This document shows, piece by piece, positions 16,852 through 25,072 of a stretch of DNA of 64,000 bases (positions are counted from its first letter, which is position 1; each line of letters begins with the position of its first letter). The notes below the pieces were generated by a model, which was given only the letters and a program-made list of their open reading frames with translations, ran no database searches and was not told the origin of the DNA. The position numbers and the translations under genes are program-made. Origin of the DNA: Rhizobium sp. BK316 (GTDB lineage: Bacteria > Pseudomonadota > Alphaproteobacteria > Rhizobiales > Rhizobiaceae); assembly GCF_014193695.1 (NCBI RefSeq), contig NZ_JACHZR010000001.1, positions 1,525,309-1,589,308 of the forward strand. Reading direction: 5' to 3'.

Positions 16852-16890
16852 ATGATGGAATTCTATCATTACCGCTGAGATTCTCTCAGC
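16852..16890. promoter_or_regulatory. Operators in front of the IolI-like gene
   Basis: ATGATGGAATTCTATCAT (16852-16869) is a palindrome with one mismatched pair and carries the ATTCTATCA core also found at 15700. Next to it GCTGAGA-TTC-TCTCAGC (16874-16890) is a perfect 7-bp inverted repeat, and its GAGATTCTCTCA core recurs at 16944-16955. Two different operator types in one 219-base gap suggest control by the LacI protein plus a second factor. Confidence 0.5.
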
Positions 16891-17007
16891 AATGATAGGC
16901 TTTGAGGCCTTGCTGCCGATGGACGGTCGGCCGAATTGAAGTAGAGATTCTCTCAAGCGTCAAATTCCCTCGCTCGAGGCAGCGGGGATCAGGAGGAGAG
17001 ACTTCGC

Positions 17008-17820
17008 ATGGCATCCATTCGTTTCGCGCTGAACCACATGGCAGCGCCCTCGCTTTCGATCGAGGATTTCTTTGCGCTTGCCGTTTCGCTCGGCATCGAT
17101 GCTGTGGAGATCCGCAACGATCTCGCCGGTAACGCCATTCTGGATGGCACCCGGCCGGAGGTGATCAGGCAAGCCGCTGCCCGTCATGGCGTCGCCATCA
17201 TCTCCATCAATGCGCTGCAGCGCTTCAATGAATGGAATGCGACCCGCGAGAGGGAAGCCCGTGAACTGATCGATTATGCCAAGGCCGTCGGTTCGCAGGC
17301 TGTGGTCCTGGTGCCGAAGAATGACGGTACGGGCCGTGCCGATGGCGAACGCCAGGCCAATCTGCGCCAGTCGCTCGTCGCACTGCGGCCGATGCTGGAT
17401 GCAGCCGGCCTTGTCGGCCTTGTCGAGCCGCTCGGCTTCGAGATCTGCTCGTTGCGCTCCAAGGCGGAAGCAGCTGACGCGATCGAGACGCTCGGCGCAC
17501 AGCCGACCTTCCGGCTGGTGCATGACACTTTCCACCATCACCTTGCCGGCGAAACACCCTTCTTCGCGCACCTGACCGGGTTGGTGCATATTTCCGGCGT
17601 CAGCGATCCCGCCGTTTCCGTCGCCGACATGCGCGATCCGCACCGCGCTCTCGTCGATGCCGATGACCGGCTCGGCAACGCCGCCCAGATCCGCGCACTG
17701 CTGCAGGCAAGCTATAAAGGCCCCTTCTCCTTCGAGCCCTTCGCATCCGAAGTCCATGCGCTGAAGGATCCAGGCGCCGCGTTGAAGGCAAGCATGGATT
17801 ATCTCGCGGCGAAGGTCTGA
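17008..17820 (+). CDS. IolI/MocC-like TIM-barrel isomerase
   Basis: A 270-residue AP-endonuclease-2-fold protein of the sugar phosphate isomerase/epimerase class. It follows the plan of IolI (2-keto-myo-inositol isomerase): FALNHMAAPSLSIEDFFALA, GIDAVEIRNDL, IISINALQRFNEW, VGLVEPLGFE with a metal-ligand Glu, RLVHDTFHHHLAGE with Asp and His, HISGV, and FSFEPFA with the last Glu. A cyclitol substrate would match the neighbouring Moc-like oxygenase. GGAGGAGAG lies before the ATG. It converges with cobM, with the stops four bases apart. Confidence 0.75.
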   Translation: MASIRFALNHMAAPSLSIEDFFALAVSLGIDAVEIRNDLAGNAILDGTRPEVIRQAAARHGVAIISINALQRFNEWNATREREARELIDYAKAVGSQAVVLVPKNDGTGRADGERQANLRQSLVALRPMLDAAGLVGLVEPLGFEICSLRSKAEAADAIETLGAQPTFRLVHDTFHHHLAGETPFFAHLTGLVHISGVSDPAVSVADMRDPHRALVDADDRLGNAAQIRALLQASYKGPFSFEPFASEVHALKDPGAALKASMDYLAAKV

Positions 17821-17824
17821 ACGA

Positions 17825-18583
17825 CTATTCGCGGCCGCGGAAGCGGCGCTGATAGGCGGGATCGTAAAGCGAGCTTTCGCGGAAATCTTCCGATGCAAGC
17901 GAGCGGCCGACGAAGATGATTGCCATGCGCTCGATCGGTTCGGCTGCCACCTTCCCTTCGATATCGGCGAGCGTGCCGCGCAAGATACGCTCGTCCGGCC
18001 AGGTGGCTTTCACCACGATGGCAACGGGGCAATCGGCGCCGTAAAGCGGTGTCAGCTCCGCGACCACCTGTGCCAGCGCATGAATGGCGAGGTGGATCGC
18101 AAGTGTCGCGCCTGTCGCTCCGAATTTCGCGAGCGTCTCTTCATTCGGCATCGGCGAGGCGCGGCCGGATACGCGTGTCAGCACGAGGCTCTGCGCCACG
18201 GTCGGGATCGTCAGCTCGCGGCCGAGTGCGGAGGCTGCTGCCGCAAAAGCCGGGACGCCCGGCGTCATCGTGTAGGCGATGCCATGCTTTTCCAACCGGC
18301 GGACCTGCTCGGCAACCGCGCTCCAGACGGAGAGATCGCCGGAATGCAGTCGTGCCACATCTTCGCCGGCCGCAGCCGCCCGCAGATATTCAGCCTCGAT
18401 CTCGTCGAGTGACATCGGCGCCGTATCGATGATGCGCGCGCCCGGTGGGCAATATTGCAGGAGCTCGGGCGAGACGATCGACCCGGCATAGAGGCAGACC
18501 GGGCATTTGCCGATCAGGTCGCGTCCGCGCACCGTGATGAGATCTGCAGCTCCCGGTCCGGCGCCGATGAAATGAACCGTCAT
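17825..18583 (-). CDS. cobM: Precorrin-4 C11-methyltransferase
   Basis: Methylates precorrin-4 at C11 with S-adenosylmethionine to give precorrin-5 in aerobic cobalamin synthesis. The 252-residue protein has the tetrapyrrole methylase signature [18 protein letters not shown] at the N-terminus, [28 protein letters not shown], and [20 protein letters not shown], the features of the CobM/CbiF group. It follows cobL by four bases at the end of the minus-strand unit cobL-cobM, split from cobJIHGF by the opposite-strand cobK. Confidence 0.94.
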   Translation of the reverse strand: MTVHFIGAGPGAADLITVRGRDLIGKCPVCLYAGSIVSPELLQYCPPGARIIDTAPMSLDEIEAEYLRAAAAGEDVARLHSGDLSVWSAVAEQVRRLEKHGIAYTMTPGVPAFAAAASALGRELTIPTVAQSLVLTRVSGRASPMPNEETLAKFGATGATLAIHLAIHALAQVVAELTPLYGADCPVAIVVKATWPDERILRGTLADIEGKVAAEPIERMAIIFVGRSLASEDFRESSLYDPAYQRRFRGRE

Positions 18584-18587
18584 TTTC

Positions 18588-19817
18588 CTATTCCTTGATC
18601 CAGCGCCACTGCATTACCGGCATGGCCGGTCGCCAGCCGCTCATGCCGCCGACAGGCGCGGCGCGGGCGATTTCGATCTTCGTCAGCGAGCCGCCACGGG
18701 CGGCATGCTCTACCAGGAGCACCGCTTCCATTTCGAGCGTTACGGCATTGGCAACGAGCCGCCCCCCCGGCTTCAGGGCGGCGATCGCCGCATCCATGAC
18801 CCCGGCCTCGCTGCCGCCACCGCCGATGAAGATCGCGTCCGGTGCCGGCAGGCCGACCGTCGCCGCGGGTGCGACGCCCTCGACGAGGGCAAGCTGCGGC
18901 ACACCGAAGGTTGCGGCATTGCGGGCAAGGCGGGCGGCGCGCTCCGGCGACTGCTCGATGGCGATTGCCCTCAGTGACGGATCGGCAAGCATCCACTCGA
19001 TACCGATTGATCCCGAGCCGGCGCCGATATCCCAGAGGAGTTCGCCATGTCGCGGCGCCAGCGCCGACAACGTGACGGCACGAATCTCCCGCTTGGTGAT
19101 CTGCCCGTCATGCTCGAAAAGATCGTCGTCGAGGCCGCAGACATAAGGCAGGATACGAGCCCCTGGCCCCGCGACCATGTCGAGCGCACAGACATTCAAA
19201 GGATCGATATCGGCAAGGTCGAAATTGCCTGCCGTGGTGCTCCTGATCCTTTCCCGCTTGCCGCCGAGCGCCTCCAGAACCGTCAGCCGTGTGCCGGCAA
19301 AACCATTGGCGGCAAGCAGTTCGGCAAGTATCTGCGGTCCCTTCTCGTCCGACGTCAGCGTCAGAATGCGCCTGTGAGCATGGAGATGCGGGCGGACGAG
19401 ATCGTACGGCCGTCCGTGCAGCGAAACACACGCGGTCTCCTGCAGCGGCCAGCCGAGGCGCGAGGCGGCAAGGCTGAAGGCGGATGGTGCCGGAATGGTG
19501 TAGATCTCTTCTGCCGCGACATGACGCGAGAGCGTCGCGCCGACGCCGTAGAGGAAGGGATCGCCCGAGGCGAGCACGACAACAGGCGTGCCACGCCGCG
19601 CCAGGATCGCTTCGACCGACTTTTCGAAAGGGTTCTGCCAAGTGAACCGTTCGCCTGAAATCAGCGCATCGGCGAGATCGTGATGGCGCGCGCCAGCGAA
19701 GACGGCGGGCGCGACTGCGATCAGTCGCTTCGCCTCATCGCCAAGGCCTTCTGGACCATCCTCGCCGATGCCGATAAGAGTGAGCCAGCGCGGGCCGGTG
19801 GGAGACATATCAGACAT
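18588..19817 (-). CDS. cobL: Precorrin-6B C5,15-methyltransferase (decarboxylating)
   Basis: A fused enzyme of about 409 residues that methylates precorrin-6B at C5 and C15 and removes the acetate carboxyl at C12. The N-terminal half is a CbiE-type methylase ([55 protein letters not shown]). The C-terminal half is a CbiT-type methylase ([57 protein letters not shown]). The start is ambiguous between ATGs at 19817 and 19808; either falls at or beside the cobK start, so the two divergent genes share almost no upstream space. Confidence 0.92.
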   Translation of the reverse strand: MSDMSPTGPRWLTLIGIGEDGPEGLGDEAKRLIAVAPAVFAGARHHDLADALISGERFTWQNPFEKSVEAILARRGTPVVVLASGDPFLYGVGATLSRHVAAEEIYTIPAPSAFSLAASRLGWPLQETACVSLHGRPYDLVRPHLHAHRRILTLTSDEKGPQILAELLAANGFAGTRLTVLEALGGKRERIRSTTAGNFDLADIDPLNVCALDMVAGPGARILPYVCGLDDDLFEHDGQITKREIRAVTLSALAPRHGELLWDIGAGSGSIGIEWMLADPSLRAIAIEQSPERAARLARNAATFGVPQLALVEGVAPAATVGLPAPDAIFIGGGGSEAGVMDAAIAALKPGGRLVANAVTLEMEAVLLVEHAARGGSLTKIEIARAAPVGGMSGWRPAMPVMQWRWIKE

Positions 19818-20586
19818 GGACAAGACCCGCATTCTGATCTTGGGCGGCACGAGCGAGGCGCGCAGGCTTGCCACGGAGCTTGCCGGCCGAGACGATCTCG
19901 ACATCCTGCTGTCGCTGGCCGGCCGCACGCAGGCTCCAGCCGAACAGCCCGTCCCCGTCCGTATCGGCGGCTTCGGCGGGGCGGAAGGCCTTGCCGGATT
20001 CCTGGTGGCGGGAGGCTACAATCTGCTGATCGATGCCACCCATCCCTTTGCCGAGCGCATTTCGGCCAATGCCGCGGCGGCAGTGGAACGCACTGGCATT
20101 GCCGCCATCGCGCTCGTCCGTCCGGAGTGGATTCCTGAAGCCGGCGATCACTGGCATGTCGTGGCGGACATTGCCGCTGCCATCGCCACGCTCGGCCCGA
20201 CCCCTCGGCGCGTCTTTTTGGCGACAGGCCGACAAGGTGCCCACCATGCGGAGGTCGCCCCTCAGCATTTCTACGTCGTGCGCAGCGTCGATCCTATCGA
20301 TCCGCCGCTCGCTCTCACTGACGTCGAATATGTGCTCGACCGCGGCCCCTTCACGCTCGAAGGCGAGATGGAGCTCATGCGGAAATATCGCATCGACGCT
20401 GTCATCACCAAGAACAGCGGTGGTTCGGCCGCTTATGCCAAGATCGAGGCCGCCCGCCTGCTCGGCATCAAGCTTGTCGTGATCGCCCGCGCGCCCGCTG
20501 CCGCCATGACGTCGGTCGGAACGGTCGAAGCGGCGCTCGAAGCGATCGATCATCTCTTGTCTCCGGCCATGAAGCGCGGCGTATAG
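19816..20586 (+). CDS. cobK: Precorrin-6A reductase
   Basis: NADPH-dependent reduction of precorrin-6A to precorrin-6B. The 256-residue protein shows RILILGGTSEARRLATELAG at the N-terminus, LLIDATHPFAERISANA, RVFLATGRQGAHHAE, RGPFTLEGEMELMRKYRIDAVITKNSGGSAAYAKIEAA and VVIAR. The ATG at 19816 has GGAG 11 bases upstream; an earlier in-frame ATG at 19768 lies deep in cobL. It is the only cob gene here on the plus strand. Its 3' end overlaps the 3' end of cobJ by 37 bases. Confidence 0.93.
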   Translation: MDKTRILILGGTSEARRLATELAGRDDLDILLSLAGRTQAPAEQPVPVRIGGFGGAEGLAGFLVAGGYNLLIDATHPFAERISANAAAAVERTGIAAIALVRPEWIPEAGDHWHVVADIAAAIATLGPTPRRVFLATGRQGAHHAEVAPQHFYVVRSVDPIDPPLALTDVEYVLDRGPFTLEGEMELMRKYRIDAVITKNSGGSAAYAKIEAARLLGIKLVVIARAPAAAMTSVGTVEAALEAIDHLLSPAMKRGV

Positions 20587-21314
20587 ATGAGGTCTGCTTG
20601 CCCCTCGCGGGCAATCACCCGCGTCTCGGGTGAACCGATGATGACACAGGTCGCCATGTCGGCGAGATCGGCGTCAGCTCTATCAAGCGGCTGAACGGTG
20701 ATCCGCTCGTCAGGCCGTCCGGCCGCCCGACCGAAGATGACAGGCGTCGTTGCCGGCAAGTGCTGGCGCAGAAGTTCGAAAGCCTTGCCGAGCTGCCAGG
20801 GTCTCGCCTTGCTGATCGGATTATAGAGGGCGATGACGAAGCCCGCGCGGGCTGCGAGCTCCAGGCGATTCTCGATAATGGCCCAGGGCTTCAGATTGTC
20901 CGAGAGCGATATGGCGCAGAAATCGTGACCGAGCGGCGCCCCGACACGGGCGGCCACCGCCAGCATGGCCGTGATGCCGGGCAGGACGACGAGATCGACG
21001 CCGCGCCATTCCGCCGGTCCCCTGTCGATCGCCTCGCAGACGGCAGCGGCCATGGCAAAGACACCAGGGTCCCCACCCGAGACAACACAGACATCAGAAC
21101 CAGCGGCTGCCATCGTCAGCGCCGCCCCTGCCCTGTCCAGCTCCTCGCGATTGTCGGAGACATGTCGGGTCTGGCCGGCGCGCAGCGTCAGGCGGTCGAG
21201 ATAGGGGCCATAGCCGAAGAAGTCGGTCGCGGCTTCCACTGCCGCCTGGGCTTCCGGCGTCATCTGCCCGGGATTGCCGGGACCGGTGCCGATTACGAAG
21301 AGCCGGCCGCTCAT
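20550..21314 (-). CDS. cobJ: Precorrin-3B C17-methyltransferase
   Basis: Catalyses ring contraction with methylation at C17, giving precorrin-4. The 254-residue sequence has LFVIGTGPGNPGQMTPEAQ, FGYGPYLDRL, VCVVSGGDPGVFAMAAAVCEAI, VLPGITAMLAVAARVGAPLGHDFCAISLSDNLKPW and ALYNPISKARPWQLGKA, all typical of CobJ/CbiH. GGGAGG lies before the ATG. It overlaps cobI by four bases and is the last gene of the cobFGHIJ run. Confidence 0.94.
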   Translation of the reverse strand: MSGRLFVIGTGPGNPGQMTPEAQAAVEAATDFFGYGPYLDRLTLRAGQTRHVSDNREELDRAGAALTMAAAGSDVCVVSGGDPGVFAMAAAVCEAIDRGPAEWRGVDLVVLPGITAMLAVAARVGAPLGHDFCAISLSDNLKPWAIIENRLELAARAGFVIALYNPISKARPWQLGKAFELLRQHLPATTPVIFGRAAGRPDERITVQPLDRADADLADMATCVIIGSPETRVIAREGQADLIYTPRFMAGDKR

Positions 21315-22036
21315 CGGCTGGCCTCCCAGCCTGGCACGAGCACGAGCGAGAAGTAGGGCGCCTCACCCTCGTCGCGTTCGGCGAGCTTCACCATCGCGGC
21401 ATTGGCCATCGTGCCGCGTTCGACATAGAGAGCGTCGCCGAGACGGCCGGCCGCCCGCAGCGCGCGGCGGATCTTCGGCAGGTTGCGGCCGACCTTCATG
21501 ATGACGGCAGCCTCGGTATCCGTAAGCCTGCGGATCAGTTCCTGTTCGGCCATCGTTCCCGGCAGCACCGAAAGCACGTCGTCACCCTGCACGATCGGCA
21601 TGCCAGCCAGCGACCAGCAGCCGGACATGGCGCTGATGCCGGGGATGACCTCGGTCGGATAACGCTGCGACAGCCGCACATGCAGGTGCATGTAAGAGCC
21701 GTAGAAGAGCGGATCGCCTTCGCTGAGCACTGCCACCGTGCGGCCGGCATCGAGATAGCGGGCGACCGCGTCGGCGGAGTCATTGTAAAAGCCGGTGGTG
21801 CGGCTCTGATAGAGGGGATCGTTTTTGTCGAGTTCGGTCGTGACCGGATAATAGAGCGGCAGCAGTTCGACGCCGGGCTTCAGCAGATGTTCGACGATCG
21901 CCCTGCCGTTGCCGCCCCTGCCCTGCTTGGCGAAATAGGCGATCACGTCGGCACTCTCGATGGCGCGCACCGCCTTGAGGGTCAGCAGTTCCGGGTCGCC
22001 GGGTCCGGTGCCGACGCCGATCAGACGGCCGCTCAT
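21311..22036 (-). CDS. cobI: Precorrin-2 C20-methyltransferase
   Basis: Methylates precorrin-2 at C20 to precorrin-3A. The 241-residue protein shows LIGVGTGPGDPELLTLKAVRAI, VIAYFAKQGRGGNGRAIVEHLL, YYPVTTELDKNDPLYQ, VAVLSEGDPLFYGSYMHLHVRL and VIPGISAMSGCWSLAGMPIVQGDDVLSVLPGT. The long insert after the N-terminal motif is typical of CobI/CbiL. It overlaps both neighbours by four bases, so it is co-translated with cobH and cobJ. Confidence 0.94.
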   Translation of the reverse strand: MSGRLIGVGTGPGDPELLTLKAVRAIESADVIAYFAKQGRGGNGRAIVEHLLKPGVELLPLYYPVTTELDKNDPLYQSRTTGFYNDSADAVARYLDAGRTVAVLSEGDPLFYGSYMHLHVRLSQRYPTEVIPGISAMSGCWSLAGMPIVQGDDVLSVLPGTMAEQELIRRLTDTEAAVIMKVGRNLPKIRRALRAAGRLGDALYVERGTMANAAMVKLAERDEGEAPYFSLVLVPGWEASR

Positions 22037-22665
22037 AGGCCTGGCCTCGCCAGCGCATTAATGGCGGCCGCGGTCATCGCGCTGCCGCCAAGACGGCCGC
22101 GCACGATGGCAAAGGGAACGCCGCAGGAATTCTCCGCAAGCGCATCCTTGGATTCGGCGGCACCGACGAAGCCGACCGGCATACCGATGATCGCTGCCGG
22201 CCTCTGTGCGCCATCGCCCAGCAATTCCAGGAGATGGAAGAGAGCGGTCGGTGCATTGCCGATGGCAACGACGCTGCCGGCGAGCCGGTCGAGCCAGAGA
22301 TGGATGGCGGCGGCCGAGCGGGTATTGCCGGTCTCCTGGGCGAGTTCGTGGGTGCGTGGATCGTGCAGCGTGCAGATCACTTCGTTCTTCGCCGGCAGAC
22401 GGGTACGCGTCACGCCATGCGCTACCATTTCCGCATCGCAAAAGATCGGTGCACCGTCCTGCAGGGCGATCCGTGCAGCATGGACGAAGCCGGGTGAGAA
22501 GACGAAATTCTGTGCCGCCTCGACCAGGCCGCAGGCATGGATCATGCGGACGGCGACATCGGCCTCCTCGGGCGAAAAACGCGAGAGATCGGCTTCGCTG
22601 CGAATGATCGCGAAGGAGCGCTCATAGATCGCGTCTCCGCTGCGGATATAGTCGTAGTCTGGCAT
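22033..22665 (-). CDS. cobH: Precorrin-8X methylmutase
   Basis: Moves the methyl group from C11 to C12 and yields hydrogenobyrinic acid. The 210-residue protein carries DYIRSGDAIYERSFAIIRSEADL, AVRMIHACGLVEAAQNFVFSPGF, the catalytic-His family motif region, IFCDAEMVAHGVTRTRLPAKNEVIC, IGNAPTALFHLLELL and GMPVGFVGAAESKDAL. It starts two bases after cobG ends and overlaps cobI by four. Confidence 0.94.
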   Translation of the reverse strand: MPDYDYIRSGDAIYERSFAIIRSEADLSRFSPEEADVAVRMIHACGLVEAAQNFVFSPGFVHAARIALQDGAPIFCDAEMVAHGVTRTRLPAKNEVICTLHDPRTHELAQETGNTRSAAAIHLWLDRLAGSVVAIGNAPTALFHLLELLGDGAQRPAAIIGMPVGFVGAAESKDALAENSCGVPFAIVRGRLGGSAMTAAAINALARPGL

Positions 22666-22667
22666 GT

Positions 22668-24029
22668 TTATTCCTGTTGTAGCGCCTCGGCGAGGCCGAT
22701 GACCCCAAGCCTTTTCAAGCTATCGGCACTCGACTCGCCGGCACCTCTCTTGTCTTCGATCAGCCGGGCGAGCCTCTCTATAGCGAAATCGATCCGTTCG
22801 CCAGCAATCCTTGCAGCCGGCCTGTCGGCGGCAAGCCCATCGAGGACAAAACCGTAGCCTTCAGCCGAACCGACGATCGCGAGATCTGCGTGTCGGTGCG
22901 CACACCCTTTTGCGCAGCCGGAGAGATGAAGCTTCAGCGAGCCATCGAAGAGATCAGGAACCCGATCGATCAGCTGGCCAGCCAGAGCCCTCGTATCGTA
23001 GAAGGCCGAGGCGCAGGCCCCTGCCCCGGCGCAGGCTGCGATCTGCTCGGCCGGCTCGTGTGCCGTGACGCTGAATCCATGATCGACAGCCGCTTGTTGC
23101 ATAGCGGGCATTTCTGTCTCGCCGATGCCGATCAGGAAGAAGCCACGATCAGGCGCCAACCGGATTTCCGGTCCATCTGCACTCTCGGTGGAAGCCAGGA
23201 AAGAGATCAGATCGGCGGCTCTGGCCTGGCCGAATTTCAGCCGCATGCCGAGTACGGCGCTGCCGTTCCTAAGCCTTGTGACGCCGACGAAGGAGGATTT
23301 CTGGGGCGCCGGACGGGTAGATCGGATGCTGTCGATCTGCGGAAAATGGCCGCGCAATGTTGCTGCGTCGATGTCGCGAGCGCGTGTCTGCCTGCCGCGC
23401 GCGATCAGGATCTGAAGCAGATCGCCGACCGCGTTGACGGCTGTATCTGCGCCGCCGACTGTCAGCGGTGTCGCGTCCTGTCCATCGCCGGCTATCGAGA
23501 CCAGCCACTGACCAGCATGTTGTGCGACGATGCGGATATCGGTAACGAGAGTGGAAAGCGAAAATTGCCCGCCGCCATCGATCAGGATCGAGAGTTTCGG
23601 AGCAAGGCGCGGAGAGCTGAGAAACGCGCCGAGCCTGTTGCGCAGCGCCGCTTCCATCTCCGCCGCATCGGCGATCTCATCGGCATCGACGCCATGCAGC
23701 GGTGAAATCTCGATCGCGACGCCATCAGGCACGGTGATACCGGCGGCGTCGATATCCGCCGCCAGCAGTCCGACGGACCCGGCACGAAGGCCACGGATCT
23801 GCAGATTGCCGCGGGCGGTGATTTCCAGAATGCCGTTCCCATGGCGCACGGCTGCCAAAGCCAGCGCCTGAAACTGGGAGACGGTAAGTGCGCCGCCGGC
23901 CGGCCTCAGGCGCACGAGCAGGCCGTCGCCGGTTTGCATGGGTGCTGCAAGTGCCGGGCAGGCGCCGCGATGCATGCTCGTTATATCGAGCCTCTCTGCT
24001 TCAAAGATCTTGCCGGTAACGCTATGCAT
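22668..24029 (-). CDS. cobG: Precorrin-3B synthase
   Basis: An oxygen-dependent iron-sulfur mono-oxygenase that makes precorrin-3B, and so marks the aerobic route. The 453-residue protein has the nitrite/sulfite reductase fold twice: TGDGLLVRLRPAGGALTVSQ and ITARGNLQIRGL at the start, then a cluster site made of CAGAGAC (Cys-X5-Cys) and SGCAKGCAH (Cys-X3-Cys). AAAGGA precedes the ATG at 24029. A later ATG (23975) lacks a ribosome site. Confidence 0.93.
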   Translation of the reverse strand: MHSVTGKIFEAERLDITSMHRGACPALAAPMQTGDGLLVRLRPAGGALTVSQFQALALAAVRHGNGILEITARGNLQIRGLRAGSVGLLAADIDAAGITVPDGVAIEISPLHGVDADEIADAAEMEAALRNRLGAFLSSPRLAPKLSILIDGGGQFSLSTLVTDIRIVAQHAGQWLVSIAGDGQDATPLTVGGADTAVNAVGDLLQILIARGRQTRARDIDAATLRGHFPQIDSIRSTRPAPQKSSFVGVTRLRNGSAVLGMRLKFGQARAADLISFLASTESADGPEIRLAPDRGFFLIGIGETEMPAMQQAAVDHGFSVTAHEPAEQIAACAGAGACASAFYDTRALAGQLIDRVPDLFDGSLKLHLSGCAKGCAHRHADLAIVGSAEGYGFVLDGLAADRPAARIAGERIDFAIERLARLIEDKRGAGESSADSLKRLGVIGLAEALQQE

Positions 24030-24105
24030 TCATCCATCCTTTGGCCATGTCTTACATGATCGCGCCGGATGCGGCAAAGCGAGATCGGTCCGGTGACCGG
24101 GACAT

Positions 24106-24870
24106 TCAGTCGTCGAAATCCCGTCCCTTACGGAGGAGATAGATGTCCATGATCCAGCCATGACGTTTGCGCTCGTCGGCACGGAGCTGGACGATGTCGT
24201 CGGCGATATCGCCAAGCCGGCCTGAGCGAATGATTTCATCTTTCGTGCCGAGATAAGCGCCCCAGAAGATCTCGGCATCGGGATCGTCGATCTTGGAAAA
24301 AGCCTGTTCGCCGTCGAGCATGACGACGGTGCTTTCACGCGTCAGCCCTTCCTCCACCAGCCGCCGCCCGGTGGTGATTTCGACCGGCTTGCCGACGAGA
24401 TTGACAGGAATGCGGTGGCTGGCCGCCAGTGCCTGGATGCTCGTGATGCCGGGAACGACGCGATAGTCGAAGGCACGGGTACCGGCATTACGCACGCGTT
24501 CGATGATGCGGATCGTGCTGTCGTAGAGGCTCGGGTCGCCCCAGACGAGGAAGGCACCAGCACCGGTTTCCGGCAGATTGCCGATCAGACCCTCATAGAT
24601 ACGGGCGATCGCCGCATGCCAGTCCTCGACGCTCTGGACATAAGTTCGGTCCTGGACCGCCCGCTTCGGCACCTCGAATTCGATGATACGGACACCTTCG
24701 CGGGTCAGATACCGCTCGCAGATTTCCCGGCGGACCTCGGCGAGATCCGCCTTCGCGGCCCCCTTGGTCGGGATGAACACAACGTCTGCCGCGTTCATGG
24801 CGTTAATCGCCTGCACGGTCAGATGCTCGGGATTGCCCGTACCGATACCGATGATATGGATGTGCCGCAT
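24106..24870 (-). CDS. cobF: Precorrin-6A synthase (deacetylating)
   Basis: Methylates precorrin-5 at C1 with loss of acetate. The 254-residue protein has IHIIGIGTGNPEHLTVQAINAM, VVFIPTKGAAKADL, FLVWGDPSLYDSTIRIIERV, VVPGITSIQALAASHRIPVNLVGKPVEITTGRRL and FWGAYLGTKDEIIRSG. It is the promoter-proximal gene of cobFGHIJ. The 202 bases between it and the divergent repA hold a parS-like site; I see no cobalamin riboswitch there. Confidence 0.93.
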   Translation of the reverse strand: MRHIHIIGIGTGNPEHLTVQAINAMNAADVVFIPTKGAAKADLAEVRREICERYLTREGVRIIEFEVPKRAVQDRTYVQSVEDWHAAIARIYEGLIGNLPETGAGAFLVWGDPSLYDSTIRIIERVRNAGTRAFDYRVVPGITSIQALAASHRIPVNLVGKPVEITTGRRLVEEGLTRESTVVMLDGEQAFSKIDDPDAEIFWGAYLGTKDEIIRSGRLGDIADDIVQLRADERKRHGWIMDIYLLRKGRDFDD

Positions 24871-24940
24871 GTTTTCCGCCCTCGCGATTTCCAGCGGTTT
24901 GTGCCGCTAAAGCAGGTCTTTCGCAAGGGTGGACCGAAGA

Positions 24941-24956
24941 GTTGGCCGCGGCCAAC
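24941..24956. promoter_or_regulatory. parS-type site, copy 1
   Basis: GTTGGCCGCGGCCAAC is a perfect 16-bp palindrome. It fits the RepB-binding centromere pattern of RepABC replicons, GTT-N4-GC-N4-AAC. It lies 116 bases before repA, and an identical copy occurs inside repB. RepB loaded here would form the partition complex moved by RepA. Confidence 0.85.
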
Positions 24957-25072
24957 TTTCAATCTGTGTGGTTAGCGAACCGTTTATTGTCGCTACATCC
25001 GAATCATGTCATCTTCGATACGCTTTTTGACGCTATGTTGACCGAAAAGCGCTTTAAGAAGGGGCAAGTGTT

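Noticed and set aside
24871..25072. Possible cobalamin riboswitch before cobF
   Set aside because: I looked for a B12-box and the usual stems on the minus strand and found only a 5-bp hairpin. The gap is better explained by parS and the repA promoter.
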